A stretch of 64,000 nt of DNA from JAEZBP01 sp963832725. Lineage in GTDB: Bacteria > Myxococcota_A > Polyangia > Polyangiales > Sandaracinaceae. The stretch lies in NCBI GenBank assembly GCA_963832725.1, contig CAWHVG010000005.1, positions 1,674,001-1,738,000 on the forward strand, given 5' to 3'. The position numbers and the translations under genes were made by a program. Shown one piece after another: positions 29,291 to 38,172 of the stretch; position 1 is the stretch's first letter, and each line of letters opens with the position of its first letter. The notes under the pieces are model-generated. The model was given only the letters and a program-made list of their open reading frames with translations, was not told the DNA's origin and made no database searches.

Positions 29291-30715
29291 TCACGCGGGC
29301 GGCTGGCCCAGCGCCTCGCCGAGCTCGCGGATCTCGTCCACCGCGGCGTAGAGCGGCGCCCAGTCGTCTTGCTCGGCGATCGGCGCCCAGAGCGACTCCA
29401 TTCGCTCGATGACCATCGTGACCGGCTCGTCCCGCTGCATCAGCGGGTGCTCGAGGTCGGCCGCATCGCTCGGCTCGCGCTGCTCGAGCGCGCCTCGGAG
29501 CGCGTCCCACTCCGCGCCTCGGTAGGACGCCGCCGCCGGACCTTCCATCGCCCGCGCGATGCCGATCGAAGCGCCGCGCAGATCGTGGAAGAAGCGGTCG
29601 AAGGAGAGGCGGCTGGCGCGCAAGAAACGCTGGCAGGTCTCGACGAGGAGCGCGTCGGAGTCGGGGTCCTCTTCGCGCACGCCGAGGCGCCAGAGCCACG
29701 CGCGGGCCAGCTCCCGGCGGAAGGTCGGATCGAACTCGCGCATCACCGGCTCCGCCTGGGCGGGCGCGATCACGTCGCGGAAGCACTCGGCCAGCCGGGT
29801 GAGGTTCCAGAGCACGGCCCGCGGCTGGCGGCCGTAGGCGTAGAGGCCCGCCTCGTCGAAGTAGGCGGCGGTGAAGCCTTCGTCGTACTCCGGCAGGAAG
29901 CGCCACGGGCCGTAGTCGAAGCTCTCGCCGGTGACGACCTGGTTGTCGGTGTTGAGGACGCCGTGGACGAAGCCGGCCGCCATCCAGCGCGCGCACATCC
30001 GCGCCGAGCCGTGACAGACGCGGCGCAGAAATTCGGTCGGCAGCCTCTCGGCGGTCTCGTCCGCCAGGTCCGGGAAGTACCAGGCCACGGCGTGCTCCAT
30101 CAGCCGCCGCACCCGATCGGGGCGCCGCTCGAACGCGTGGCGCTGGAAGCTCCCGAAGCGCACGTGCGAGTGGCTCAGGCGCACCAAGACGCAGGCGCGC
30201 GTCGGCGAGGGCTCGTCGTGACGGTGCAGGTTTTCGCCGGTCTCGATCAGGCTGAAGGTCTTGGACGTCGGCACGCCGCGGGCCTCGAGCAGCTCGGTCG
30301 CCAGGAGCTCGCGCACGCCGCCCTTGAGCGTCAGCCGGCCGTCGCCGCCGCGCGAGTAGGGTGTGCGACCGCTGCCCTTGGTGCCGAGGTCGAGCAGGCG
30401 GCCGTTCCCATCGCGGAGCTGCGCGAAGAGGAAGCCGCGACCATCGCCGAGCTGAGGGTTGTAGCTGCCGAACTGGTGGCCGTGATAGCGCAGCGCCAGC
30501 GGCTCTTGGAGGTTGTCCGGCAGCGGCGCGAAGCGGCCGAAGGCCTCGGTCCACTCCTCGTCGGTCAGCTCGTCCAGCCCGACGTCGGCCGCGTGGCGGT
30601 CGTTCCGCCAGCGCAATCGGTGCTCGGGGAAGCGAGCGGGCTCGACGGCATCGAAGAAACCCTCGCCGAGGTCGACGAAGCGAGGATCGGGACGGTAGGC
30701 GGCGGAGATCGGCAC
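29291..30715 (-). CDS. selO: SelO family protein adenylyltransferase (YdiU)
   Basis: A pseudokinase-fold enzyme that transfers AMP from ATP to Ser/Thr/Tyr of target proteins. Motifs in order: ALRYHGHQFGSYNPQLGDGR, LDLGTKGSGRTPYSRGGDGR, LKGGVRELLATELLEARGVP (Lys of the nucleotide site), CARWMAAGFVHGVLNTDN and ESFDYGPW (metal-binding Asn and Asp), all conserved in SelO. The start is taken as a GTG at about 30715 (MPISAAYRPDPRF), because upstream in-frame codons are Arg-rich and unlike the family. At about 474 residues it matches the shorter bacterial SelO proteins that lack a terminal selenocysteine. Intact. Divergent from lysAC, with 340 bases between them holding no gene and presumably both promoters. 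Confidence 0.9.
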   Translation of the reverse strand: MPISAAYRPDPRFVDLGEGFFDAVEPARFPEHRLRWRNDRHAADVGLDELTDEEWTEAFGRFAPLPDNLQEPLALRYHGHQFGSYNPQLGDGRGFLFAQLRDGNGRLLDLGTKGSGRTPYSRGGDGRLTLKGGVRELLATELLEARGVPTSKTFSLIETGENLHRHDEPSPTRACVLVRLSHSHVRFGSFQRHAFERRPDRVRRLMEHAVAWYFPDLADETAERLPTEFLRRVCHGSARMCARWMAAGFVHGVLNTDNQVVTGESFDYGPWRFLPEYDEGFTAAYFDEAGLYAYGRQPRAVLWNLTRLAECFRDVIAPAQAEPVMREFDPTFRRELARAWLWRLGVREEDPDSDALLVETCQRFLRASRLSFDRFFHDLRGASIGIARAMEGPAAASYRGAEWDALRGALEQREPSDAADLEHPLMQRDEPVTMVIERMESLWAPIAEQDDWAPLYAAVDEIRELGEALGQPPA

Positions 30716-31055
30716 GCAGGCGGTGTAGCGCAAGGGGCCGCGATCGGAAGCCACTTCCGGGACGTCGCGGAGGTCGGCGGCGCGCGGAGAGGTGCATGCG
30801 GCGTGGCGTCGGCCTCGGGTTGACGGGCGAGCGTCTCGACGCCAGGGTTTGCCGCGCTGAGGATGTCCACCGCGGTGGGGCAAGGCGCGCTTCGTCCGTC
30901 ACTCTGCCCTCGCTCGGACGAGCCGCCGCGGCGACGCGCCGGTCAGCCCTCGGCGTCTTCGCGCGAGCCATTCCTCGCCCCGAGGACCAGCGAGCCGGAT
31001 CCGAATCCCCGGTAACCGGTGGACGAAACGTGCGCCGCGAGCGCGAGCGCATACA

Positions 31056-33671
31056 GTGGCCAACCGTATGCAGAGCCCCAAGAAATGGATCGTCCTGAAG
31101 TTCGGCGGCACGAGCGTCGCCTCTCTCGAGCGCTGGCAGACCATCGCCGAGGTCCTGCGCGAGCGCGTGGCCGCAGGGCAGCGGCCGCTCGTGGTGTGCT
31201 CCGCGCTGTCCGGCGTCTCGAACCTGCTCGAGCGGATGCTCGCGGACGCCGAGGCGGGGCGGGACCCGCGCCCGCCGCTCGAAGAGATCTTCGAAAAGCA
31301 CCGCAAGCTCGCGACCGACATGGGGCTCGACGCGGACGCGCTGCTGAAACCGCGCTTCGAGGAGCTGTCCCGCATCGCGCGTGGGGCGGCGCTGGTCGAG
31401 GAGGCGAGCCCGCGAGTCCGCGCCCGAGCGATGTCGATGGGCGAGCTGATGTCGACGCGGCTCGGCGCCGCGTGGCTGACCGCGCAGGGTCTGAAGACGG
31501 CGTGGACCGACGCGCGCGAGGTCTTGTTGGCCCAGACCCAGACGGCGGGCGGCAGGCCCGAGAACGAGTACCTCTCGGCGACGTGCGACCACGAGGCCGA
31601 TCCCGAGGTCGCCGCGAAGCTGGCCGCGCTCGAGGGCGACGCGATCCTCACGCAGGGCTTCATCGCGCGGAACGCCGACGGCGAGACGGTGCTCCTCGGC
31701 CGCGGCGGCTCCGACACGTCGGCCGCCTACTTCGCGGCGCGGCTCGGCGCCGAGCGGCTCGAGATCTGGACCGACGTGCCGGGGATGTTCACCGCCAACC
31801 CGAGGCAGGTGCCGACCGCGCGGCTGATCCGCCAGCTCTACTACCCCGAGGCCGAGCAGATCGCGCTGATGGGCGGCAAGGTGCTGCACCCGCGCTGCAT
31901 CGCGCCGGTCGCGGCGCACGGGATCCCGCTCCACGTGAAGTGCACGACCGCGCCGCAGATGACGGGCACGGTGATCTCCCGGCAGGCGCCGCGCGGGGTG
32001 CCGCTGGTCAAGGCGGTGAGCGCCCGCGAGGGGATGGCGGTGATCTCCGTCGACGTCGACCGCGCGCTCGAGAACGTCGGCTTCCTCACGCATACCAGCG
32101 CGTGCTTCGAGCGGCGCGGGCTCTCGATCGACATGGTGTCGGCGTCCGAGACCAACGTGACCTTCTCGCTCGATCCGGCGGTGAACGTCCTCGGCGAGCA
32201 CGAGCTCGAGGCGCTGATGGAGGATTCCTCGGCCGTCGCCCACGCGCGCCTGCTCGGCCCCGGCGCGGCGGTCAGCCTGGTCGGCTCGAACATCCGCGCC
32301 GTCCTGCACGAGCTCGGCGCGGTGCTCGAGCGCTTCGAGGACCACCGCGTGTACATGGTCACGCAGGCGGCCGACGACCTGAACCTGACCTTCATGGTCG
32401 CCGAGGACGAGGCGGATCGGCTGCTGAAAGACCTGCACGCGCAGCTCTTCGGGCCGGACCAGACCGATCCCGCGTTCGGGCCGACGTGGGAGCACCTCTT
32501 CGACCGGGAGCGGGCGTCGGTCGACGTGCTCGAGGGCTGGTGGCAGCCCGAGCGCGAGGCGCTGCTGTCGGAGGCCGAGGAGGGCGGCACGCCCTGCTAC
32601 GTCTACCGCGCCGGCGCGATCGACGACGCGGTGAAGGAGCTCGACCGACTGCCCCTCGAGCGGCTCTTCTACTCGGTGAAGGCCAACCCGCACCCGGAGG
32701 TCCTGGACGCGTTCCGGCGGCGCGGGGTGGGCTTCCAGTGCGGCAGCCCGGGCGAGCTCGCGCTGGTGAGCGAGAAGTTCGGCGACGTGGCCGGCGACGT
32801 GATGTTCACCGCGCACGCCGCGTCCGAGGAGGACTACCGCCGCGCCTTCGAGCTCGGCGCCCACGTCGTGATCGGGAGCCTCCAGCCGCTCGCGAGCTGG
32901 CCCTCGCTCTTCGAGGGCCGCGAGATCTTCCTGCGCATCGATCCGGGCCGCGGCGCGAGCGGGCGGCGCTTCGTGGCGAGCGCGGGGCAGCAGTCGAAGC
33001 TCGGCATCGCGCCCCGGCAGCTCGAGGAGGCGGAGCGGCTGGTGAAGGCGGCCGGCGCGAGGGTGGTCGGCCTGCACGCGCACGCCGGCAGCGGGCTGCG
33101 CACCAACGAGACCTGGCGGGACATCGCGCGCTTCTTGATCCCGGTCGCCAAGCGCTTCGGCGACGTGCGCGTGCTGAACCTCGGCGGCGGGCTCGGCGTG
33201 CCGGAGCGGATTGGGCACCGCCAAGTGGACCTCGGCAAGGTGGCCGCCGGGCTGCACGGGGTGAAGGAGGAGGTCCCGCACCTCTCTCTGTGGATGGAGC
33301 CGGGGCGCTTCCTGGTGGCGCGGGCCGGGGTGCTCCTCGCCCGAGTGCGGGACGTGGTCGAAAAGGACGGGCGCTCGTTCGTCACCCTCGACGCGGGGAT
33401 GAGCTCCCTGATCCGGCCGGCGCTCTACGGGGCGTGGCACGAGACCGTGAACCTCACGAAGCTCGACGAGCCGGCGCGGATCGTCGCCGACGTGGTGGGG
33501 CCGCTCTCGGACTCCGCCGACGTGCTCGCGCGCGACCGGCAGCTACCGTTCACCGAGCCCGGGGACGTCTTCTTGATCGCCAACGCCGGCGCCTATGGGC
33601 GCTCGATGGGGAGCACCTACAACGCGACGCAGCCGACGCGCGAGGCGGTGCAGCGGGGAGGCGAGGTATGA
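31056..33671 (+). CDS. lysAC: Bifunctional aspartate kinase / diaminopimelate decarboxylase
   Basis: A fused enzyme covering the first and last steps of lysine synthesis by the diaminopimelate route. Residues 10-300 are aspartokinase (WIVLKFGGTSVA, then GRGGSDTSAAYFAARLGAE). Residues 310-460 are a regulatory ACT pair (FLTHTSACFERRGLSIDMVS). From about 490 to the end it is a fold-III PLP decarboxylase: FYSVKANPHPEVL with the PLP Lys near residue 542, then LHAHAGSGL, LNLGGGLGVPE and SLWMEPGRFLVARAG. A similar kinase-decarboxylase fusion is known from Xanthomonas relatives. The start is the GTG at 31056 or the ATG at 31068. Its stop overlaps the next start as ATGA, so the two are translationally coupled. 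Aspartokinase beside an ectoine-type gene is a known theme, since aspartate semialdehyde feeds both routes. Intact, 871 residues. Confidence 0.93.
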   Translation: MANRMQSPKKWIVLKFGGTSVASLERWQTIAEVLRERVAAGQRPLVVCSALSGVSNLLERMLADAEAGRDPRPPLEEIFEKHRKLATDMGLDADALLKPRFEELSRIARGAALVEEASPRVRARAMSMGELMSTRLGAAWLTAQGLKTAWTDAREVLLAQTQTAGGRPENEYLSATCDHEADPEVAAKLAALEGDAILTQGFIARNADGETVLLGRGGSDTSAAYFAARLGAERLEIWTDVPGMFTANPRQVPTARLIRQLYYPEAEQIALMGGKVLHPRCIAPVAAHGIPLHVKCTTAPQMTGTVISRQAPRGVPLVKAVSAREGMAVISVDVDRALENVGFLTHTSACFERRGLSIDMVSASETNVTFSLDPAVNVLGEHELEALMEDSSAVAHARLLGPGAAVSLVGSNIRAVLHELGAVLERFEDHRVYMVTQAADDLNLTFMVAEDEADRLLKDLHAQLFGPDQTDPAFGPTWEHLFDRERASVDVLEGWWQPEREALLSEAEEGGTPCYVYRAGAIDDAVKELDRLPLERLFYSVKANPHPEVLDAFRRRGVGFQCGSPGELALVSEKFGDVAGDVMFTAHAASEEDYRRAFELGAHVVIGSLQPLASWPSLFEGREIFLRIDPGRGASGRRFVASAGQQSKLGIAPRQLEEAERLVKAAGARVVGLHAHAGSGLRTNETWRDIARFLIPVAKRFGDVRVLNLGGGLGVPERIGHRQVDLGKVAAGLHGVKEEVPHLSLWMEPGRFLVARAGVLLARVRDVVEKDGRSFVTLDAGMSSLIRPALYGAWHETVNLTKLDEPARIVADVVGPLSDSADVLARDRQLPFTEPGDVFLIANAGAYGRSMGSTYNATQPTREAVQRGGEV

Positions 33672-35470
33672 GCGAGGTCGACGTATCGGAGCTGGTGCTT
33701 CGGGAGCCCACCCCGGACGACGGCGCCGCGCTCTGGGAGCTGGTGCGGGAGCTCGGCAAGCTCGATCTGAACTCGCCCTACGCGTACTTGCTCGTCGGCC
33801 GGCACCTCGCCTCCACGAGCGTGGTGGCGGACCTGGGGGGCGGAGAGCTGGTCGGCTTCGTGAGCGCGTACCGCCCGCCGATCCACGACGACGTGGTCTT
33901 CGTGTGGCAGGTCGGCGTGCACCCGAAGATGCAGGGTCACGGCCTCGCGCGGCGCATGCTGATGGAGATCCTCGGCCGCGACACGTGCCACGGCGTGCGC
34001 TGGGTGGAGTCCACGGTCACGCCGAACAACCTGCCCTCGCAGCGGCTCTTCCGCTCGCTCGCGCGCCAGCTCGACACCGAGATCACGGTGACGCCGTACT
34101 TCCCGCGCGATCTCTTCCCGACGACCGGGGTGCAGTCCGAGGAGCTCTACCGCATCGGCCCCATCGACCGCTGGAACGAGCGGGACGAGGCGCGGGGCGT
34201 CGACTCCCAGAGCTTCAAGCGCTTCGAGTCGGTGGTGCGGAGCTACTGCCGGGCGTTCCCCACCGTGTTCGATTGGGGGGAGGGCCACGTGATGGTGGAC
34301 GAGCGCGGGGTGGAGTACCTCGACTTCTTCGCCGGCGCGGGCGGGCTCGCCTACGGGCACAACGAGCCGCGGCTCCGGCAGGCGCTCATCGACTACATCG
34401 AGCGGGGCGGGATCACCCAGTCGCTCGACTTCTACACGACCGCGAAGCGGCGCTTCCTCGAGCGCTTCCAGAAGGTGATCCTCGAGCCGCGGGCGATGGA
34501 CTACCGCGTGATGTTCCCGGGGCCGACCGGGACGAACGCGACCGAGGCGGCGATCAAGCTCGCCCGCAAGGTCACGCGGCGCTCGAACGTGATCGCCTTC
34601 ACCAACGGCTACCACGGCGTGACGCTCGGCTCGCTGGCGCTGACCGCCGATCGCTCGAAGCGCCGGATCGCGGGGACCTCGCTCGCGGACGCGCAGCGGA
34701 TGCCGTACGACGGCTACCACGGCCCCGACGTCGACACCGCGGAGATGCTCGAGCGCTACCTCCGCGACGACACGAGCGGCGTGGATCTGCCGGCGGCGAT
34801 CGTCGTCGAGACCATCCAGGCCGAGGGCGGCGTCAACGTCGCGTCCGACGCGTGGATGCGGCGCCTCGACACGCTCTGCAAAGAGCACGACATCTTCCTG
34901 ATCGTCGACGAGCTCCAGATCGGCTGCGGGCGGACCGGCACCTTCTTCAGCTTCGAGCAGGCCGGGATCGAGCCGGACGTGATCGTGTTGTCGCGGGCGC
35001 TCTCGGGGTACGGGCTGCCGCTCTCGGTGGTGCTCATCGAGCCGGAGCGGGACCTGTGGGCGCCGGGCGAGCACGGCGGGAATTTCCGCGGCAACGATCC
35101 GGCCATGGTCACCGCGACGGCGGCGATCGACTACTTCTGGGAGTCGGACGAGCTCGCCACGTCGGTGATCGCGAAGGGCGCGCTGGTGGAGCAGCGGCTG
35201 CGCTCGATCCTCGCGTCGCATCCGGAGATCGACGGGGCGGTCCGCGGGCGCGGGCTGGTCTGGGGGCTCGATCTGCGACGCGGCGCCCTGGCCGACGCGG
35301 TCGCGCAGGCGTGCTTCGAGCGCCACCTGATCTTGGAGACCTGCGGGCCCGACCACAACGTGCTGAAGCTCCTCCCGCCGCTGACAATCCCCGAGGACGC
35401 GCTCGGGTCGGGCCTCGACGTCATCGCGGAGGCCGTCGACGTCGCCGTCTCCGCGTCCCACGCGGACTGA
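33668..35470 (+). CDS. EctA-EctB fusion: diaminobutyrate acetyltransferase plus diaminobutyrate aminotransferase with altered PLP lysine
   Basis: A 600-residue fusion. Residues 1-165 are a GNAT acetyltransferase matching EctA (LREPTPDDGAALWELVRELG, LDLNSPYAYLL, FVWQVGVHPKMQGHGLARRM, ESTVTPNNLPSQRLFRSLAR). Residues 185-600 match EctB, the class-III PLP aminotransferase (YLDFFAGAGGLAYGHNEPRL, MFPGPTGTNATEAAIKLARK, NGYHGVTLGSLALT, IVDELQIGCGRTGTFFSF). In EctB the PLP lysine sits in the motif SKSxSGYGLP; here it reads SRALSGYGLP, with codon cgg (34994-34996) for Arg443. The pocket otherwise looks kept, including the Asp of VDELQ and the EHGGNFRGND segment. Either the second half is not a transaminase or it works unusually. 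No ectC follows. Its start overlaps the lysAC stop (ATGA). The reading frame is unbroken. Confidence 0.88.
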   Translation: MSEVDVSELVLREPTPDDGAALWELVRELGKLDLNSPYAYLLVGRHLASTSVVADLGGGELVGFVSAYRPPIHDDVVFVWQVGVHPKMQGHGLARRMLMEILGRDTCHGVRWVESTVTPNNLPSQRLFRSLARQLDTEITVTPYFPRDLFPTTGVQSEELYRIGPIDRWNERDEARGVDSQSFKRFESVVRSYCRAFPTVFDWGEGHVMVDERGVEYLDFFAGAGGLAYGHNEPRLRQALIDYIERGGITQSLDFYTTAKRRFLERFQKVILEPRAMDYRVMFPGPTGTNATEAAIKLARKVTRRSNVIAFTNGYHGVTLGSLALTADRSKRRIAGTSLADAQRMPYDGYHGPDVDTAEMLERYLRDDTSGVDLPAAIVVETIQAEGGVNVASDAWMRRLDTLCKEHDIFLIVDELQIGCGRTGTFFSFEQAGIEPDVIVLSRALSGYGLPLSVVLIEPERDLWAPGEHGGNFRGNDPAMVTATAAIDYFWESDELATSVIAKGALVEQRLRSILASHPEIDGAVRGRGLVWGLDLRRGALADAVAQACFERHLILETCGPDHNVLKLLPPLTIPEDALGSGLDVIAEAVDVAVSASHAD

Positions 35471-35476
35471 GGCGGG

Positions 35477-35872
35477 TCAGGACGCGCCGGTCTCGGAAAG
35501 ACGGCGCGCCGGGCGCCGAGCGCGAGGAGGCGGGTGCGCGGGAAGCAGGACGGGCGCGGCCGTGGTTCCGTCGTTGACCGACGCTCGCGCGTGGCGCCGA
35601 CGCGTCCGGCGAACATGCCCCGATGCCCGGCACCGGCTCGCGCGGCACGCTCGTCGACCTCGACGCCCGCGCTTCGCACGAATCTCAATCGCGTCGTCGG
35701 TCTCGGATTCCGGATCGAGCCACAGGATCACGTCCACGTCGGCGGTCGCCTTCGGTTCCGACCAGGCGGCGAGCGAGACGGCCCCACCAAACGGGTAGGT
35801 GACCCCGCTGTCCTCGAGCGTGGCGCGCAGGCGCTCCACGACGACGGGGACGCTATCGTCGGGCGCGCTCAC
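35477..35872 (-). pseudogene. Nucleotidyltransferase-like gene, degenerate
   Basis: The start (35872) reads MSAPDDSVPVVVERLRATLE and then YPFGGAVSLAAWSEPKATAD followed by VDVILWLDPES, the GG(x)nDxD nucleotidyltransferase core common in antitoxin- or AbiEii-like stand-alone proteins. After about residue 65 the expected continuation (SAGVEVDERAARAGAGHRGM) is in another frame, near 35680, and beyond that no frame fits. It is therefore frameshifted and probably truncated at the 3' side, where it meets the end of ectAB. What partner it had is not visible. Confidence 0.5.
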
Positions 35873-36138
35873 GCCGGGCCTCCTCGATCAGCCGCTCGAA
35901 GAGCCGCTCCGACTCCGGGGAACGAGGCGTCGGCTCGCGGAGCGCCGCCGCGGGTCCCCTTCCTCGCCGGCGGCTCGTCCCGGGATCTCGCGGAGGCGAT
36001 CGATGCCGTCGTGCTCGCGCGGATCGACGCCGCCGACCACCCGGAACGAAAGAAGCGGAAGAAGAAGGTGGGGCCGCGCGACGCGAACCCACCCGTCGAG
36101 TGAGCCGCGCGAAGAGGCCGACGTCGGGCCTGCCGACT

Positions 36139-36850
36139 GGTTCGAATCGCGCGCGGGGGCCTCGGTCGACTCGCCAGCGTCCCGAACCGCCCGAGGGGAC
36201 CGGCGGCGGGCGTATCGATCGGTCTGCATCGCGCAGAGAGGCCTCGGTCGGTCTCCCCAGACTCCCGAACCGCGAGAGCAGGCCGGCCGCGGGCCTCTCG
36301 AGTGGTCTGCATCGCGCAGAAGGGCTTCGGTCGGCCTCTCCTGCGTTCCCAGCCGCCCGAGCAGGCCGGCCGCGGGCCTCTCGAGTGGTCTGCATCGCGC
36401 AGAAGGGCTTCGGTCGGCCTCTCCTGCGTTCCCAGCCGCCCGAGCAGGCCGGCCGCGGGCCTCTCGAGTGGTCTGCATCGCGCAGAAGGGCTTCGGTCGG
36501 CCTCCCCAGACTCCCGAACCGCGAGAGCAGGCCGCCACCGGGCCTCCCAACCGGTTCGCGTGGCGCAGAGGGGCCTCGGTCGGCCTCCCCAGACTCCCGA
36601 ACCGCAAGAGCAGGCCGCCACCGGGCCTCCCAACCGGTTCGCGTGGCGTAGAGGGGCCTCGGTCGGTCTCCCCAGACTCCCGAACCGCGAGAGCAGGCCG
36701 GCCGCGGGCCTCTCGAGTGGTCTGCATCGCGTAGAGGGGCCTCGGTCGGTCTCCCCAGACTCCCGAACCGCGCGAGCAGGCCGCCGCCGGGCTGCGCGAG
36801 TGATCGCCGCGGCGTGGGTCGGGCCCGCGGGTCTGACGCACGGTTCCGCG
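36139..36850. repeat. Tandem array of an 83-bp repeat, 8-9 copies
   Basis: The anchor GGTCTGCATCGCGCAG or its variant GGTTCGCGTGGCGCAG starts at 36221, 36304, 36387, 36470, 36553, 36636 and 36719, exactly 83 bases apart each time. Degenerate copies begin near 36139 and 36802. Two sequence classes alternate in blocks: one with GTCTGCATCG at the start and CTCTCGAGT at the end (copies from 36221, 36304, 36387, 36470 and 36719), one with GTTCGCGTGG (copies from 36553 and 36636). Copies at 36304 and 36387 are nearly identical. The unit contains a GC-rich palindromic core (GGCCGGCCGCGGGCC). Because 83 is not a multiple of 3 and the units lack stops, several frames stay open through the array, giving spurious long reading frames on both strands. 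Confidence 0.9.
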
Positions 36851-36998
36851 CGCCGCGCCGGTCGCTCGTTTCTCGTCCTCCGGGCCGAGACGCAGGGCGT
36901 GCGCCAGGCGCTCTGTCCGAGCCGGGGTTGAGCGCTCGGGACTCACCCGTTAGGATGGTTCCCGATCGACCCCATCAGAAACCAGGGGAGGTGAGGGG

Positions 36999-37831
36999 AT
37001 GTCGTTGAAGAAGCTCTCGATCGAGGAGATGGTGGAGCGCACGGCGGATTCTGTTGAATCCGGACAGCAGCGAGCACGAAGCGCTGGTCGCGTTCCCGGT
37101 GGGCGAGGCGATGGTTCCGCAGAATCCAGACGGTGTACGACGGTCTGATCGCCGCGCAGCCGCCGAACGACAGCGTGATCGCGGCGCTGACCCGTCAGCT
37201 CGGGCAGCTCGACGGAGTGCACGACGATCTCATCCGCTCCATGTTCGATCGCCTGCAGAGCGAGATCCGGCTCGCGGTCGACGAGGACACGCGCAACGCG
37301 CTGGTGGCAGCCCACGATGCGCTCTTTCCAAACGGCGAGTCGACCATTCAGCTCTCGTACGCGGAAGAGGGCGGCGAGGCCAAGATGCGCGCCGGGCGGG
37401 TCGACGCGGATATCCTGAAGACGCTTCACAAGATGAAGACCTTCGACGGCCGCAACCTCGAGGCGCTCTACCAGCATTGGCAGGAGGTCGCGACCGAGGT
37501 CGGCCGACTCGACAAGCGGCGCGACGAGCTCGGCGCAGAGGGCGCCAAGGTTGCCCGCGCGGGCGACGCCCGCAACGCGTGGATCCGCACCATCAACGCC
37601 CTCGCCGCGGTGATAGTCGCGGCCGGGATCGACGAGGAGCCAATCCTGGGCCGCATCCGACAGGCGGAGGCCGCGGCCGACGCCAGCGCGCCCCGCGCGG
37701 CGGCCGTCCGGGTCGGCACTTCCGCAGAGGCCGGCACGGGTGACGCGGCCGGCGCAGCCGACGCGACCACCGCAGGGGGCACCACGGACGGCGCCACCCC
37801 CGACGCGGGCGGAGACCCGAGCTCGGCCTGA
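36999..37831 (+). CDS. Hypothetical helical protein, two frame breaks
   Basis: An ATG at 36999 follows a strong ribosome site (AGGGGAGGTGAGGGG). The protein appears to run MSLKKLSIEEMVERTAD, then (frame change near 37050) LNPDSSEHEALVAFPVGEAM, then (near 37110) RIQTVYDGLIAAQPPNDSVI and onward to 37831. Both breaks are cured by removing one base. The product is about 277 residues, helical and partly coiled coil (LQSEIRLAVDEDTRNALVAA, EVATEVGRLDKRRDELG), with a low-complexity Ala/Gly/Thr/Asp tail. No signal peptide. I do not recognise the family. It follows the 83-bp array directly. Confidence 0.6.
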
Positions 37832-37834
37832 GAA

Positions 37835-38172
37835 CCCGCTCCGATCGCGTTCTGGACGATCATCAACGGCACGATCGGAGGGCTCGCCTTCGGAAAGCCG
37901 ATCAGATGGGGCAGGTTGTAGGTCAGGGCCTCGGGGTTGTGGACTTCCATGTCCCAGATCGCGCCGAAGCACTGGCGAAGGGTCTCGCCGACATAGCGCG
38001 CGGCGCCGTCGGTGATGGCGACGTTGTCCTCGGAAAACGCGGTGCGCACGTCGGGGAAGCGGTCGATCAGCCAGGCCTCGAGCGTGTCCAGCGAGGCGAG
38101 GCTGAAGTCCAGCTCGCCGGCCAGGTCGTCGGGCCGGATGGTTTTCCATTCCTCGATGGCGGTGCCCTCGTG
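37835..38172 (-). pseudogene. Immunity-like gene fragment without start
   Basis: The leftward frame after the TGA at 38173 stays protein-like for about 110 codons: IEEWKTIRPDDLAGELDFSL, LEAWLIDRFPDVRTAFSEDN, GAARYVGETLRQCFGAIWDM, YNLPHLIGFPK. It then meets the end of the convergent helical gene near 37835 and loses sense. It has no start codon of its own in frame (the first GTG is at 38049) and shares its frame with the upstream gene, so either a TGA splits one gene or the start has mutated. The style recalls immunity proteins of polymorphic toxin loci, a tentative idea. Confidence 0.4.

Noticed and set aside
29205..33440. A very long open frame antisense to lysAC and selO
   Set aside because: High GC with high third-position GC keeps the opposite strand open. 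The sense strand carries full enzyme motifs, and the antisense product is Arg/His/Glu-rich without any motif.
34994..34996. The Lys to Arg change as a frameshift artefact
   Set aside because: Motifs on both sides of the codon are in the same unbroken frame, so an indel cannot cause it; only a base substitution error could.
36135..36155. tRNA T-arm-like GGTTCGAATC
   Set aside because: The flanking bases do not pair as a T-stem, no cloverleaf fits upstream, and the sequence is just a worn start of the 83-bp unit.
36139..36850. CRISPR array
   Set aside because: Units are contiguous 83-bp repeats with no short constant repeat plus variable spacers, and there are no cas genes.
35888..36946. Long reading frames through the 83-bp array on both strands
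   Set aside because: The repeat has no stops in several frames, so open frames arise automatically. The translated patterns simply cycle every three units.
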